This document shows, in pieces, positions 40,792 through 56,318 of a stretch of 64,000 nt of DNA. The position numbers and the translations under genes are program-made. The stretch is from Sphingomonas_L flavalba_A. GTDB taxonomy: Bacteria; Pseudomonadota; Alphaproteobacteria; Sphingomonadales; Sphingomonadaceae. Where the stretch lies: positions 2,108,001 to 2,172,000 of the forward strand of contig NZ_CP180208.1 in NCBI RefSeq assembly GCF_047553045.1. Direction: 5' to 3'. Within the stretch, counting starts at the first letter, position 1; every line of letters starts with the position of its first letter. The notes under the pieces are model-generated. The model was not told the DNA's origin. It did not search any database and worked only from the letters and a program-made list of their open reading frames with translations.

Positions 40792-41328
40792 ATGTCTCGC
40801 TGGTACATCATTCACGCCTATTCGGGCTTCGAGAACAAGGTGCGCGATTCGATTCTCGCCGACGCGACCCGCATGGGCCTCGACGCGCTGGTCGAATCGG
40901 TCGAAGTGCCGACCGAAACCGTCACCGAGGTCCGGCGCGGCAAGAAAGTGCAGTCCGAACGCAAGTTCTTCCCCGGCTATGTTCTCGCCAAGCTGGAGAT
41001 GAACGACGACGTCTATCACCTGGTGAAGAACACGCCGAAAGTGACCGGCTTCCTCGGCAGTTCCGGCAAGCCGCAGCCGATCAGCGAGGCGGAAGCCGCG
41101 CGCATTCTGAACACCAAGGAAGAGGCCGCCGCCGCCCCCAAGACCCGGGTCAAGGTGGACTACGAGATCGGCGATTCCGTCAAGGTGCTCGACGGCCCGT
41201 TCGCCAGCTTCAACGGCGTGGTCGAGGAATTGGATTTCGACCGCAGCCGGGTGAAGGTGTCGGTGTCGATTTTCGGGCGCGCCACTCCGGTCGAACTGGA
41301 GTTCGAGCAGGTCGAGCGCTCAAAGTAA
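40792..41328 (+). CDS. nusG: Transcription termination/antitermination protein NusG
   Basis: A 178-residue NusG with the NGN domain ('WYIIHAYSGFENKVRDSI', 'ERKFFPGYVLAKLEMNDDVYHLVKNTPKVTGFLG') and a C-terminal KOW domain ('YEIGDSVKVLDGPFASFNGVVEELD'). It binds RNA polymerase and links it to Rho or the ribosome. Usual length and usual place behind secE. Confidence 0.97.
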   Translation: MSRWYIIHAYSGFENKVRDSILADATRMGLDALVESVEVPTETVTEVRRGKKVQSERKFFPGYVLAKLEMNDDVYHLVKNTPKVTGFLGSSGKPQPISEAEAARILNTKEEAAAAPKTRVKVDYEIGDSVKVLDGPFASFNGVVEELDFDRSRVKVSVSIFGRATPVELEFEQVERSK

Positions 41329-41406
41329 TTCCGGCCGCGGCCGGATACCCGGCGGGAGGCAGCAACGCTGCCGCATGGACCGCTAAACTTGAAAGAGAGT
41401 GAGTAG

Positions 41407-41838
41407 ATGGCAAAAAAGATAACCGGCTATATCAAGCTGCAGGTGCCGGCCGGCGCCGCCAACCCGTCGCCGCCAATCGGCCCGGCGCTTGGTCAGCGCG
41501 GCGTCAACATCATGGAATTCTGCAAGGCGTTCAACGCGGCGACCGGCGACCTGGAAAAGGGCGCGCCGACCCCGACCGTCATCACCGTCTACGCCGACCG
41601 CAGCTTTTCGTTCGAGACCAAGACGCCGCCGGCAACCTATCTGCTAAAGAAAGCGGCCAATCTGAAGTCCGGGTCCAAGGAACCGGGCAAGGCGACGATC
41701 GGTAAGATCAAGCGTTCGCAGGTGGCTGAAATCGCCCAGGTCAAGATGAAGGACCTGAACGCCAACGATATCGAGGCGGCGACCCGCATCATCGAAGGCA
41801 GCGCCCGCGCAATGGGCCTCGACGTGGTGGAGGGCTGA
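41407..41838 (+). CDS. rplK: 50S ribosomal protein L11
   Basis: A complete 143-residue L11: 'KITGYIKLQVPAGAANPSPPIGPALGQRGVNIMEFCKAFNAAT' is the N-terminal domain and 'RSQVAEIAQVKMKDLNANDIEAATRIIEGSARAMGL' the RNA-binding end. It forms the GTPase-associated centre with L10/L12. rplA follows after four bases. Confidence 0.98.
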   Translation: MAKKITGYIKLQVPAGAANPSPPIGPALGQRGVNIMEFCKAFNAATGDLEKGAPTPTVITVYADRSFSFETKTPPATYLLKKAANLKSGSKEPGKATIGKIKRSQVAEIAQVKMKDLNANDIEAATRIIEGSARAMGLDVVEG

Positions 41839-41842
41839 ACCG

Positions 41843-42541
41843 ATGGCATTTCAGAGCAAGAAGGCAAAGCAGCTCGCCACGACCGTTGACCGGGAGAAGC
41901 TGCACGGTGTCGACGAGGCGATCGCCATCGTCCGCTCCAACGCCACCGCCAAGTTCGACGAGACGATCGAAGTCGCGCTGAACCTGGGCGTGGACCCGCG
42001 TCACGCCGACCAGATGGTTCGCGGCGTCGTCACCCTGCCCAAGGGCACCGGCAAGACGGTTCGCGTCGGCGTGTTCGCGCGCGGCGCGAAGGCCGACGAA
42101 GCGACGGCGGCGGGTGCCGACGTCGTCGGCGCCGAGGATCTGCTGGAGATCGTCCAGGGCGGCAAGATCGAGTTCGATCGCTGCATCGCGACGCCCGACA
42201 TGATGGGTCTGGTCGGCCGCCTCGGCAAGGTGCTCGGCCCGAAGGGGCTGATGCCGAACCCGAAGCTGGGCACCGTGACAATGAACGTCGGCGAAGCGGT
42301 GAAGGCGGCCAAGGGCGGCCAGGTGGAATACCGGGTCGAAAAGGCCGGCATCATCCACAGCGGCATCGGCAAGGCGTCGTTCCCCGCCGATGACCTGCGC
42401 GCCAATTTCGACGCGCTGGTCGATGCGGTGATCAAGGCCAAGCCGACCGGTGCCAAGGGCAAGTATCTGCGCAAGATCGCGCTGAGCTCGTCGATGGGCC
42501 CGGGCGTCAAGATCGACACCGCCGAGGTCGCCGGCGCCTGA
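41843..42541 (+). CDS. rplA: 50S ribosomal protein L1
   Basis: A complete 232-residue L1 with 'KFDETIEVALNLGVDPRHADQMVRG' and 'LMPNPKLGTVTMNVGEAVKAAKGGQVEYRVEKAGIIH'. It binds the L1 stalk and in many bacteria represses its own operon. It ends at an intrinsic terminator that separates the L11 operon from rplJL. Confidence 0.98.
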   Translation: MAFQSKKAKQLATTVDREKLHGVDEAIAIVRSNATAKFDETIEVALNLGVDPRHADQMVRGVVTLPKGTGKTVRVGVFARGAKADEATAAGADVVGAEDLLEIVQGGKIEFDRCIATPDMMGLVGRLGKVLGPKGLMPNPKLGTVTMNVGEAVKAAKGGQVEYRVEKAGIIHSGIGKASFPADDLRANFDALVDAVIKAKPTGAKGKYLRKIALSSSMGPGVKIDTAEVAGA

Positions 42542-42563
42542 CGCCAGCCACGGCTGAAATATG

Positions 42564-42591
42564 AAAGGGCCGGGAGCGATCCCGGCCCTTT
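42564..42591 (+). terminator. Intrinsic terminator after rplA
   Basis: A 12-base-pair perfect stem (AAAGGGCCGGGA and its complement) closed by a GCGA tetraloop and followed by TTC. It lies 22 bases after the rplA stop codon. Confidence 0.8.
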
Positions 42592-42621
42592 TCGTTTGGT
42601 CCGGCCGGAAGCGGCTACAGC

Positions 42622-42649
42622 TTGACTTTACGGGCATCGACGCTAACAG
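42622..42649 (+). promoter_or_regulatory. rplJL promoter
   Basis: TTGACT (42622-42627), a 16-base spacer and TAACAG (42644-42649) lie between the rplA terminator and the rplJ leader. Confidence 0.5.
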
Positions 42650-42890
42650 CCCCTCTGCCGTGCGGGCTCGTCCGTACGGCGACCGTCCGAGACAGCGGGT
42701 GGAGGGAATATGCCCTCCTTAATCCCCCGCCTAGACGGGGAAAGTTTCCTGAGGCGGCGGCCACCACGTGCCCTGCGCCTCTGCCAGCCGGAAAGCCTTC
42801 GCGTTGCGCGGGGCCGCATCGGCCGACGCCTTCCCCACGGACAGTGAATGCCTCCGGCGGATGTCCCGCCGGGGAAATGTGGAGAATGGC
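42650..42890 (+). promoter_or_regulatory. L10 leader of rplJL
   Basis: About 240 bases separate the rplJ promoter from the rplJ start, and they contain no gene. Two clean hairpins are visible (GGAGGG/CCCTCC at 42701-42718 and CCCCG/CGGGG at 42725-42740), followed by further GC-rich inverted repeats. In bacteria this leader binds the L10-L12 complex for autoregulation; the assignment rests on position and length, not on a matched L10-binding kink-turn. Confidence 0.5.
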
Positions 42891-43406
42891 ATGGATCGAG
42901 CTCAAAAGTCCGAGCTGGTCGCCGAACTGAACCGCACCTTCTCCGAGGTCGGCGTGGTGGTCGTCACCCGCAACCTCGGCCTCACCGTCGCGCAATCGAC
43001 GGTGCTGCGCGGGAAGATGCGCGAAGCCGGCGCCAGCTACAAAGTGGCCAAGAACCGACTCGCCAAGATCGCAGTCGAGGGAACGCCCTACGCCGGAATC
43101 AGCGACCTGCTGACCGGGCCGACCGGCATCGCCTCATCCTCCGACCCGGTGGCCGCCGCCAAGGTGGCCGTCGATTTCGCGAAGGCGAACGACAAGTTCG
43201 AAATCGTGGGCGGGGCGATGGGCGACACGCTCCTCGATGTCGATGGCGTGAAGGCGCTGGCGGCACTGCCGTCGCTCGACGAACTGCGCGCCAAGATCGT
43301 CGGTCTCGTCCAGGCGCCTGCGACCAAGGTGGTCCAGGTCGTCCAGGCACCGGCCGGCCAGCTTGCGCGTGTCTTCGGCGCTTATGCGGCCAAGGACGCG
43401 GCCTGA
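42891..43406 (+). CDS. rplJ: 50S ribosomal protein L10
   Basis: A complete 171-residue L10: 'MDRAQKSELVAELNRTFSEVGVVVVTRNLGLTVAQSTVLRGKMREAGASYKVAKNRLAKIA' is the rRNA-binding domain, and 'QAPAGQLARVFGAYAAKDAA' the helix that recruits L7/L12 dimers. ATG 42891 follows GGAGA. rplL starts 45 bases later. Confidence 0.97.
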   Translation: MDRAQKSELVAELNRTFSEVGVVVVTRNLGLTVAQSTVLRGKMREAGASYKVAKNRLAKIAVEGTPYAGISDLLTGPTGIASSSDPVAAAKVAVDFAKANDKFEIVGGAMGDTLLDVDGVKALAALPSLDELRAKIVGLVQAPATKVVQVVQAPAGQLARVFGAYAAKDAA

Positions 43407-43451
43407 TTTTTACGAAGCACTCAACCGAACATTCCGATTGGAGATATTGAA

Positions 43452-43829
43452 ATGGCTGATCTGAACAAGCTGGTCGACGACCTGTCGGCGCTGACCGTCA
43501 TCGAAGCTGCCGAGCTGTCGAAGCTCCTCGAAGAGAAGTGGGGCGTGTCCGCCGCTGCCGCCGTCGCCGTCGCCGGCCCGGCTGCTGCCGGTGGTGCCGC
43601 TCCGGCCGCCGAAGAGAAGACCGAGTTCGACGTGATCCTGACCGGCGACGGTGGCAAGAAGATCAACGTCATCAAGGAAGTCCGCGCGATCACCGGCCTG
43701 GGCCTGACCGAAGCCAAGACCCTGGTCGAGAGCGCCCCGAAGGCGGTCAAGGAAGGCGTCAACAAGGACGAGGCCGAGAAGATCAAGAAGCAGCTCGAGG
43801 AAGCCGGCGCGACCGTCGAACTCAAGTAA
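43452..43829 (+). CDS. rplL: 50S ribosomal protein L7/L12
   Basis: A complete 125-residue L12: the N-terminal dimer helix 'LNKLVDDLSALTVIEAAELSKLLEEKWGV', an Ala/Gly-rich hinge, and the C-terminal factor-binding domain 'FDVILTGDGGKKINVIKEVRAITGLGLTEAKTLVESAPKAVKEGV'. It recruits translation GTPases. A small hairpin (43831-43846) and a terminator follow. Confidence 0.98.
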   Translation: MADLNKLVDDLSALTVIEAAELSKLLEEKWGVSAAAAVAVAGPAAAGGAAPAAEEKTEFDVILTGDGGKKINVIKEVRAITGLGLTEAKTLVESAPKAVKEGVNKDEAEKIKKQLEEAGATVELK

Positions 43830-43851
43830 CTTCGGGTCTTCCCGAAAACAG

Positions 43852-43883
43852 AAGGGGCGGCTCCACCCGGGGCCGCCCTTTTT
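43852..43883 (+). terminator. Intrinsic terminator after rplL
   Basis: A stem formed by AAGGGGCGGC and GCCGCCCTTT (one G-U pair) is followed by a T-run (43879-43883). It separates rplJL from the convergent carotenoid oxygenase gene; rpoB therefore has its own promoter. Confidence 0.75.
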
Positions 43884-43896
43884 GCGTTCCAGCCGG

Positions 43897-45336
43897 TCAG
43901 GCGACGACCCAGTTACCGTGGAAGCCGGGCGGCACGCGGTGCGGGATGTGGACGGTCGCGCGCGGCGGGCCGGTGAAGTCGGCAGCGTCCAAGATCTGAA
44001 GTTCGGTCGTCTGGGCGTTCATGTCGACGACCAGGCCGATCAGCCAGCCCTGCCCTTCGCCTTCGCCCGCCGGATCGGGAACGAACACGAATTCACCTGG
44101 GTGTCGGCCGGGGCCGAAATCGTGGGCCAGCGTACCGCCATCGATCAGGTCGTGCCGGAACAGCCGGGTATCGCCGATCGCCAGCTCCCCCGCTGCCGGC
44201 GGCAGGGCGACGGTATAGAGGTAGCGATAGGGCTGGCCGGTGCGACGTTCGTCGTAGCGGGGAAATTCCTGGCAATGGTCGTGGATCACCTGCCGCCGGA
44301 CCGAGCAGCTGGCCGGATCGACCGTCCAGCGTTCCAGACGTGAGGCTGGGGAGTCCGGGCCGCGCCGGCTTTCAGCGAACATCGTGTCGTGGACGACGAC
44401 GTCGACGATGACGCTGCCGTCGGGCGCGTCATAGGCATTGCCGGTGTGGAAGACGTAGCAAGGGTCGACCGCGCACCAGATGATGTCGGCCCCTGCCCCG
44501 TCCTTGGCGAGCAGGCCGACGCGGGCGGCGTGGGTCGGGTTCCAGCGATAGGGGAAACGCTGCCCCCGCAGCAGCGCCTTCATCGAGAAGGTGACCGGCA
44601 GGTCGAGGACAACGACGCGGCTGGCGGTGATCGCGCAGTCGTGGATGCTGGGGCCGTCGGTGACGGCGATCGGTTCGCGCCGGCTCACCCGCCCGGCGGC
44701 GTCGACGACGACATGCCAGACGGTGTCCTGGGTCATCGCGTCATAGGTGATCGCGTGGAGCGCGCCGGTTTCCGGGTCAAGGTGCGGATGGGCGGAGAAG
44801 GGACCGGCGAGCGTGCCGTCGAACGGGTTGTGGGCCAGCGTTTCAAGCCCTTCGTCGACCTCGACCGGATGGCCGCCGGCTTCGACGATCGCCCAGCTGC
44901 GGCCGGCATGGCCGATGATGTTGGTATTGGCGTTGTCGGAGAGGGCGGCGCGCTGGCCGGGGGCCGGCGGTTCGCCGAACGCGGCGCTGACCGCGTTCGA
45001 GCGCAGCCAGCGGTTGCGGTACCAGAGCGCGCGGCCGCCGGCGATGCGGACGCCGTGGGCCATGCCGTCGCCGGTGAACCAGTGATAGTCGGCCGGGTTG
45101 GGCGGGGTGACCGGGTTGGGGCCGATCCACAGGTAGCGGCCGTCGAGAGCCGGGGGGATGACGCCGGTGACGGCGAGGTCGAGGATCGTCTCCTCCGTCG
45201 TCATCGGCTGGTGGATGCCGGTGAGGTATGGATGGGGGCCGGGCGGCGGGGCGAGGCGGGCGCGGTTGAAGGCGGCGACGCGGTGGACGCCCTTGCCGAC
45301 GACGGATCGGATCGCGGTTTCCACCAAGGTTGTCAT
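43897..45336 (-). CDS. Carotenoid-cleavage oxygenase (RPE65 family)
   Basis: A 479-residue non-haem Fe(II) dioxygenase-like protein. The four iron-binding histidines of the seven-bladed propeller lie in 'FSAHPHLDPETG', 'GPSIHDCAIT', 'CYVFHTGNAYD' and 'PPGFHGNWV'. 'LDGRYLWIGPNPVTPPNPADYHWFTGDGMAHGV' is the usual N-terminal signature. Relatives cleave carotenoid or stilbene double bonds; the substrate here is not decided. It sits between rplL and rpoB on the opposite strand, an insertion in an otherwise conserved block. It is divergent from a TetR gene that probably controls it. Confidence 0.9.
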   Translation of the reverse strand: MTTLVETAIRSVVGKGVHRVAAFNRARLAPPPGPHPYLTGIHQPMTTEETILDLAVTGVIPPALDGRYLWIGPNPVTPPNPADYHWFTGDGMAHGVRIAGGRALWYRNRWLRSNAVSAAFGEPPAPGQRAALSDNANTNIIGHAGRSWAIVEAGGHPVEVDEGLETLAHNPFDGTLAGPFSAHPHLDPETGALHAITYDAMTQDTVWHVVVDAAGRVSRREPIAVTDGPSIHDCAITASRVVVLDLPVTFSMKALLRGQRFPYRWNPTHAARVGLLAKDGAGADIIWCAVDPCYVFHTGNAYDAPDGSVIVDVVVHDTMFAESRRGPDSPASRLERWTVDPASCSVRRQVIHDHCQEFPRYDERRTGQPYRYLYTVALPPAAGELAIGDTRLFRHDLIDGGTLAHDFGPGRHPGEFVFVPDPAGEGEGQGWLIGLVVDMNAQTTELQILDAADFTGPPRATVHIPHRVPPGFHGNWVVA

Positions 45337-45372
45337 GGCAACATCACCTTTCCTATTTTCGCCGGTATGTTT

Positions 45373-45412
45373 ACAGCGACAACATGACTCGCAAAGGTAA
45401 CAGCGTCAACAT
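45373..45412. promoter_or_regulatory. Direct repeat, possible TetR operator
   Basis: ACAGCGACAACAT (45373-45385) and ACAGCGTCAACAT (45400-45412) match at 12 of 13 positions with a 27-base period. They flank the TetR start codon and lie next to the divergent oxygenase start. Binding by the TetR protein is inferred only from position. Confidence 0.35.
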
Positions 45413-45995
45413 TGAATCGCGGCGCGGCTATCACCACGGCGACCTGCGCGGCGCGCTGATCGCGATCGGGCTGGACATGCTGGCGGCGATGCCGGCGGAG
45501 GCGATCAGCCTGCGCGAGATCGCCCGGCGCGCCGGGGTCAGCGCCACCGCCGTCTACCGCCATTTTCCCGACAAGCAGGCACTGTTCGCCGCGCTGGCCC
45601 GCGAAGGCATGGAACGGCTGGGCGGGTTGCAGCGCGCGGCGAGCGCGGCGGCCGGCGGCGGCGGTCCCGGCCTGGCGGCGAGCGGCTGCACCTATGTGCG
45701 TTTCGCGGTCGACAACCCGGCGCTGTTCCGGCTGGCCTTCGCCTCCGCCCCGGCGACGGCGCTGCTCGACCTGCCGCTGGACGAGGCGGGCAGCGCGATG
45801 CGCGGATTGCGCGAGGCGATCGCCGCGCTGATGCCGGGCGACCTGCCGCCGGCGGCGCGGCGCGACGCGGCGCTGCACGCCTGGTCGCTGGTCCACGGGC
45901 TGGCGATGCTGATCCTGGACGGACAGGTCGGTTACGACCCGGCCGAAGTCGAGCGGGTGATCCGCGCCACCCTGCCCGGCGGCGGCGCCGGCTGA
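45384..45995 (+). CDS. TetR-family transcriptional regulator
   Basis: A 203-residue repressor-type regulator. The N-terminal HTH is 'GALIAIGLDMLAAMPAEAISLREIARRAGVSATAVYRHFPDKQALFAALA' (about 25-75), and a ligand-binding helical domain follows ('YVRFAVDNPALFRLAFA', 'ALHAWSLVHGLAMLILDGQV'), of the WHG-domain type. It starts 47 bases from the divergent carotenoid oxygenase gene; local control of that gene, perhaps in response to a carotenoid or its cleavage product, is the simplest reading. Confidence 0.88.
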   Translation: MTRKGNSVNIESRRGYHHGDLRGALIAIGLDMLAAMPAEAISLREIARRAGVSATAVYRHFPDKQALFAALAREGMERLGGLQRAASAAAGGGGPGLAASGCTYVRFAVDNPALFRLAFASAPATALLDLPLDEAGSAMRGLREAIAALMPGDLPPAARRDAALHAWSLVHGLAMLILDGQVGYDPAEVERVIRATLPGGGAG

Positions 45996-46007
45996 GCGGG
46001 CGGCGGT

Positions 46008-46036
46008 TTGACAGCGCCCCGCCCCATCCCTATATC
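46008..46036 (+). promoter_or_regulatory. rpoBC promoter
   Basis: A near-consensus sigma70 promoter: TTGACA (46008-46013), a 17-base spacer and TATATC (46031-46036). It begins just after the TetR stop codon and leaves a leader of about 165 bases before rpoB. Confidence 0.75.
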
Positions 46037-46206
46037 GCGCCACACACCACAGTTTGCCGGGAAATGACGCGCCCTCGCGCAGCGTGTCGGACGAATTGGC
46101 AGGCCGGGGTTCCGGACGCTGAAGCTGCGATCCCCGCCTTGGGGATATCGCGGCTTTTTGCGTCTTTCTGCGTGCCCGATACGTAAAGACGAGGCGAACC
46201 AGACTC

Positions 46207-50370
<4,164 letters not shown>

Positions 50371-50378
50371 CCCGCCAA

Positions 50379-50405
50379 GGCTCCTCCCCCCGCTGGGGAG
50401 GAGCC
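50379..50405 (+). other. Hairpin in the rpoB-rpoC spacer
   Basis: A perfect 11-base-pair stem (GGCTCCTCCCC and its complement) with a five-base loop begins nine bases after the rpoB stop. It lacks a T-run. A second, related hairpin (GCCCCTCC/GGAGGGGC, 50446-50470) lies just before the rpoC ribosome binding site. The pair may be a REP-like element or a processing site. Confidence 0.6.
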
Positions 50406-50445
50406 GGGGACGGCCCAGCCCGCCGCCGCCGAGATGACAGCCCCA

Positions 50446-50470
50446 GCCCCTCCCCCCGCACCGGAGGGGC
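50446..50470 (+). other. Second hairpin before rpoC
   Basis: An eight-base-pair perfect stem (GCCCCTCC and GGAGGGGC) with a nine-base loop ends two bases before the AAGGAG of rpoC, so it could affect rpoC translation. Confidence 0.5.
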
Positions 50471-50485
50471 CAAGGAGTGAAACGA

Positions 50486-54739
<4,254 letters not shown>

Positions 54740-54769
54740 GCGCCGCCCCGACAGCGGAAGAACAGCCGC

Positions 54770-54800
54770 AAACCCCGTCGGACCCGGTCCGGCGGGGTTT
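54770..54800 (+). terminator. Intrinsic terminator after rpoC
   Basis: A 13-base-pair stem (AAACCCCGTCGGA against TCCGGCGGGGTTT, one G-U pair) with a five-base loop, 31 bases after the rpoC stop codon. It closes the rpoBC operon. Confidence 0.8.
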
Positions 54801-54922
54801 CGGTTGGAAGAGAGGTGCGGGACAGCGTGGGCACAGGGCATGCGCAGCCCGGCCCCGGCAACCGCGCCTCGATTGATTTTCCCGCGCGGTTACCGCAAGG
54901 CGGGCGACGAAGGAGTGTGACG

Positions 54923-56296
54923 ATGGCGGCGAAGTGGACGCCCGATAGCTGGACGACGCACGAAGCGCGGCAGCTTCCGACCTACCCCGACGCGGCGGCG
55001 CTGCGTGCGGCGACGGCCGAGCTTGGTAGCTATCCGCCGCTGGTCTTTGCCGGCGAGGCGCGCGACCTGAAGGCGGAGCTGGCGACGGTGGCCGAGGGCA
55101 AGGCCTTTCTGCTGCAGGGCGGCGACTGCGCCGAATCCTTCGCCGAGTTCCACCCCAACAACATCCGCGACACGTTCCGCGTCATCCTTCAGATGGCGGT
55201 GGTGCTGACCTATGCGTCGAAACTGCCGACGGTGAAGGTCGGCCGCATGGCCGGGCAGTTCGCCAAGCCGCGTTCGGCCGACCTGGAGGAACAGGACGGT
55301 GTCGCCCTGCCGTCCTACCGTGGCGACATTATCAACGACATCGCCTTCGCGCCGGACGGGCGGGTGCCAGACCCGCAGCGGATGATCCGCGCCTACAGCC
55401 AGGCGGCGGCGACGCAGAACCTGCTGCGCGCCTTTGCCCAGGGCGGATATGCCAACCTGCACCAGGTCCACCGCTGGACCCATGATTTCATGGGCCGCAG
55501 CCCGTGGGCCAGGAAATACGCCGAGACCGCCGACCGGATCAGCGACGCGCTGGAGTTCATGGCGGCGTGCGGCATCAGCCCGGACACGGTGCCGCAGTTG
55601 AAGGCGACGCAGTTCTACACCAGCCACGAGGCGCTGCTGCTCCCCTACGAGCAGGCGCTGACCCGCGAGGACAGCCTGACCGGCGACTGGTACGACACCA
55701 GCGCCCATTTCCTGTGGATCGGCGACCGCACCCGTTTCGACGGATCGGCGCATGTCGAATATCTGCGCGGCATCGGCAACCCGATCGGCATGAAATGCGG
55801 CCCCAGCCTGGAGCCGGACGCGCTGCTGCGCCTGCTCGACACGCTGAACCCGGCGCGCGAGCCGGGGCGGATGACGCTGATCACCCGCTATGGTTATGAC
55901 AAGATCGAGAGCGGGCTGCCGCGCCTTGTCCGCGCCGTGCAGCGCGAGGGGCACCCGGTGGTGTGGTCGTGCGACCCGATGCACGGCAACGTCGTCAAGG
56001 CGAATAACGGCTACAAGACCCGGCCGTTCGACCGGATTCTGGCCGAGGTGCGCGGCTTCTTCGCCGTCCACCGCGCCGAGGGCAGCTTTGCCGGCGGCAT
56101 CCATGCCGAAATGACCGGCCAGAACGTCACCGAATGCACCGGCGGCGCGGTGGCGGTGACCGAGCAGAGCCTGGCCGACCGCTACCACACCCACTGCGAC
56201 CCGCGGCTGAACGCCAGCCAGTCGCTTGAACTGGCTTTCCTGCTGGCAGAAATGCTCAATCAGGAAGTGAAGGAGCGGCGCAAGGCCGCGGCCTGA
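54923..56296 (+). CDS. aroG: 3-deoxy-7-phosphoheptulonate synthase, type II
   Basis: A 457-residue class II (plant-like) DAHP synthase, which joins phosphoenolpyruvate and erythrose 4-phosphate in the first shikimate step. Motifs include 'LLQGGDCAESFAEF', 'VGRMAGQFAKPRS', 'LPSYRGDIIND', 'GMKCGPSLEPD' and the metal ligands in 'VVWSCDPMHGN' and 'GGIHAEMTGQNVTEC'. ATG 54923 follows AAGGAG. The symbol is tentative, as type II enzymes are variously named aroF, aroG or aroH. Confidence 0.94.
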   Translation: MAAKWTPDSWTTHEARQLPTYPDAAALRAATAELGSYPPLVFAGEARDLKAELATVAEGKAFLLQGGDCAESFAEFHPNNIRDTFRVILQMAVVLTYASKLPTVKVGRMAGQFAKPRSADLEEQDGVALPSYRGDIINDIAFAPDGRVPDPQRMIRAYSQAAATQNLLRAFAQGGYANLHQVHRWTHDFMGRSPWARKYAETADRISDALEFMAACGISPDTVPQLKATQFYTSHEALLLPYEQALTREDSLTGDWYDTSAHFLWIGDRTRFDGSAHVEYLRGIGNPIGMKCGPSLEPDALLRLLDTLNPAREPGRMTLITRYGYDKIESGLPRLVRAVQREGHPVVWSCDPMHGNVVKANNGYKTRPFDRILAEVRGFFAVHRAEGSFAGGIHAEMTGQNVTECTGGAVAVTEQSLADRYHTHCDPRLNASQSLELAFLLAEMLNQEVKERRKAAA

Positions 56297-56318
56297 GCCG
56301 GATGCATGGCGGCCGCGG

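Noticed and set aside
42768..42890. An upstream start for rplJ
   Set aside because: The extra 41 residues do not belong to L10 and lie in the leader; ATG 42891 follows a ribosome binding site and gives the normal length.
50379..50470. The rpoB-rpoC hairpins as transcription terminators
   Set aside because: Neither has a T-run, and rpoC has no promoter of its own that I can see, so readthrough is needed.
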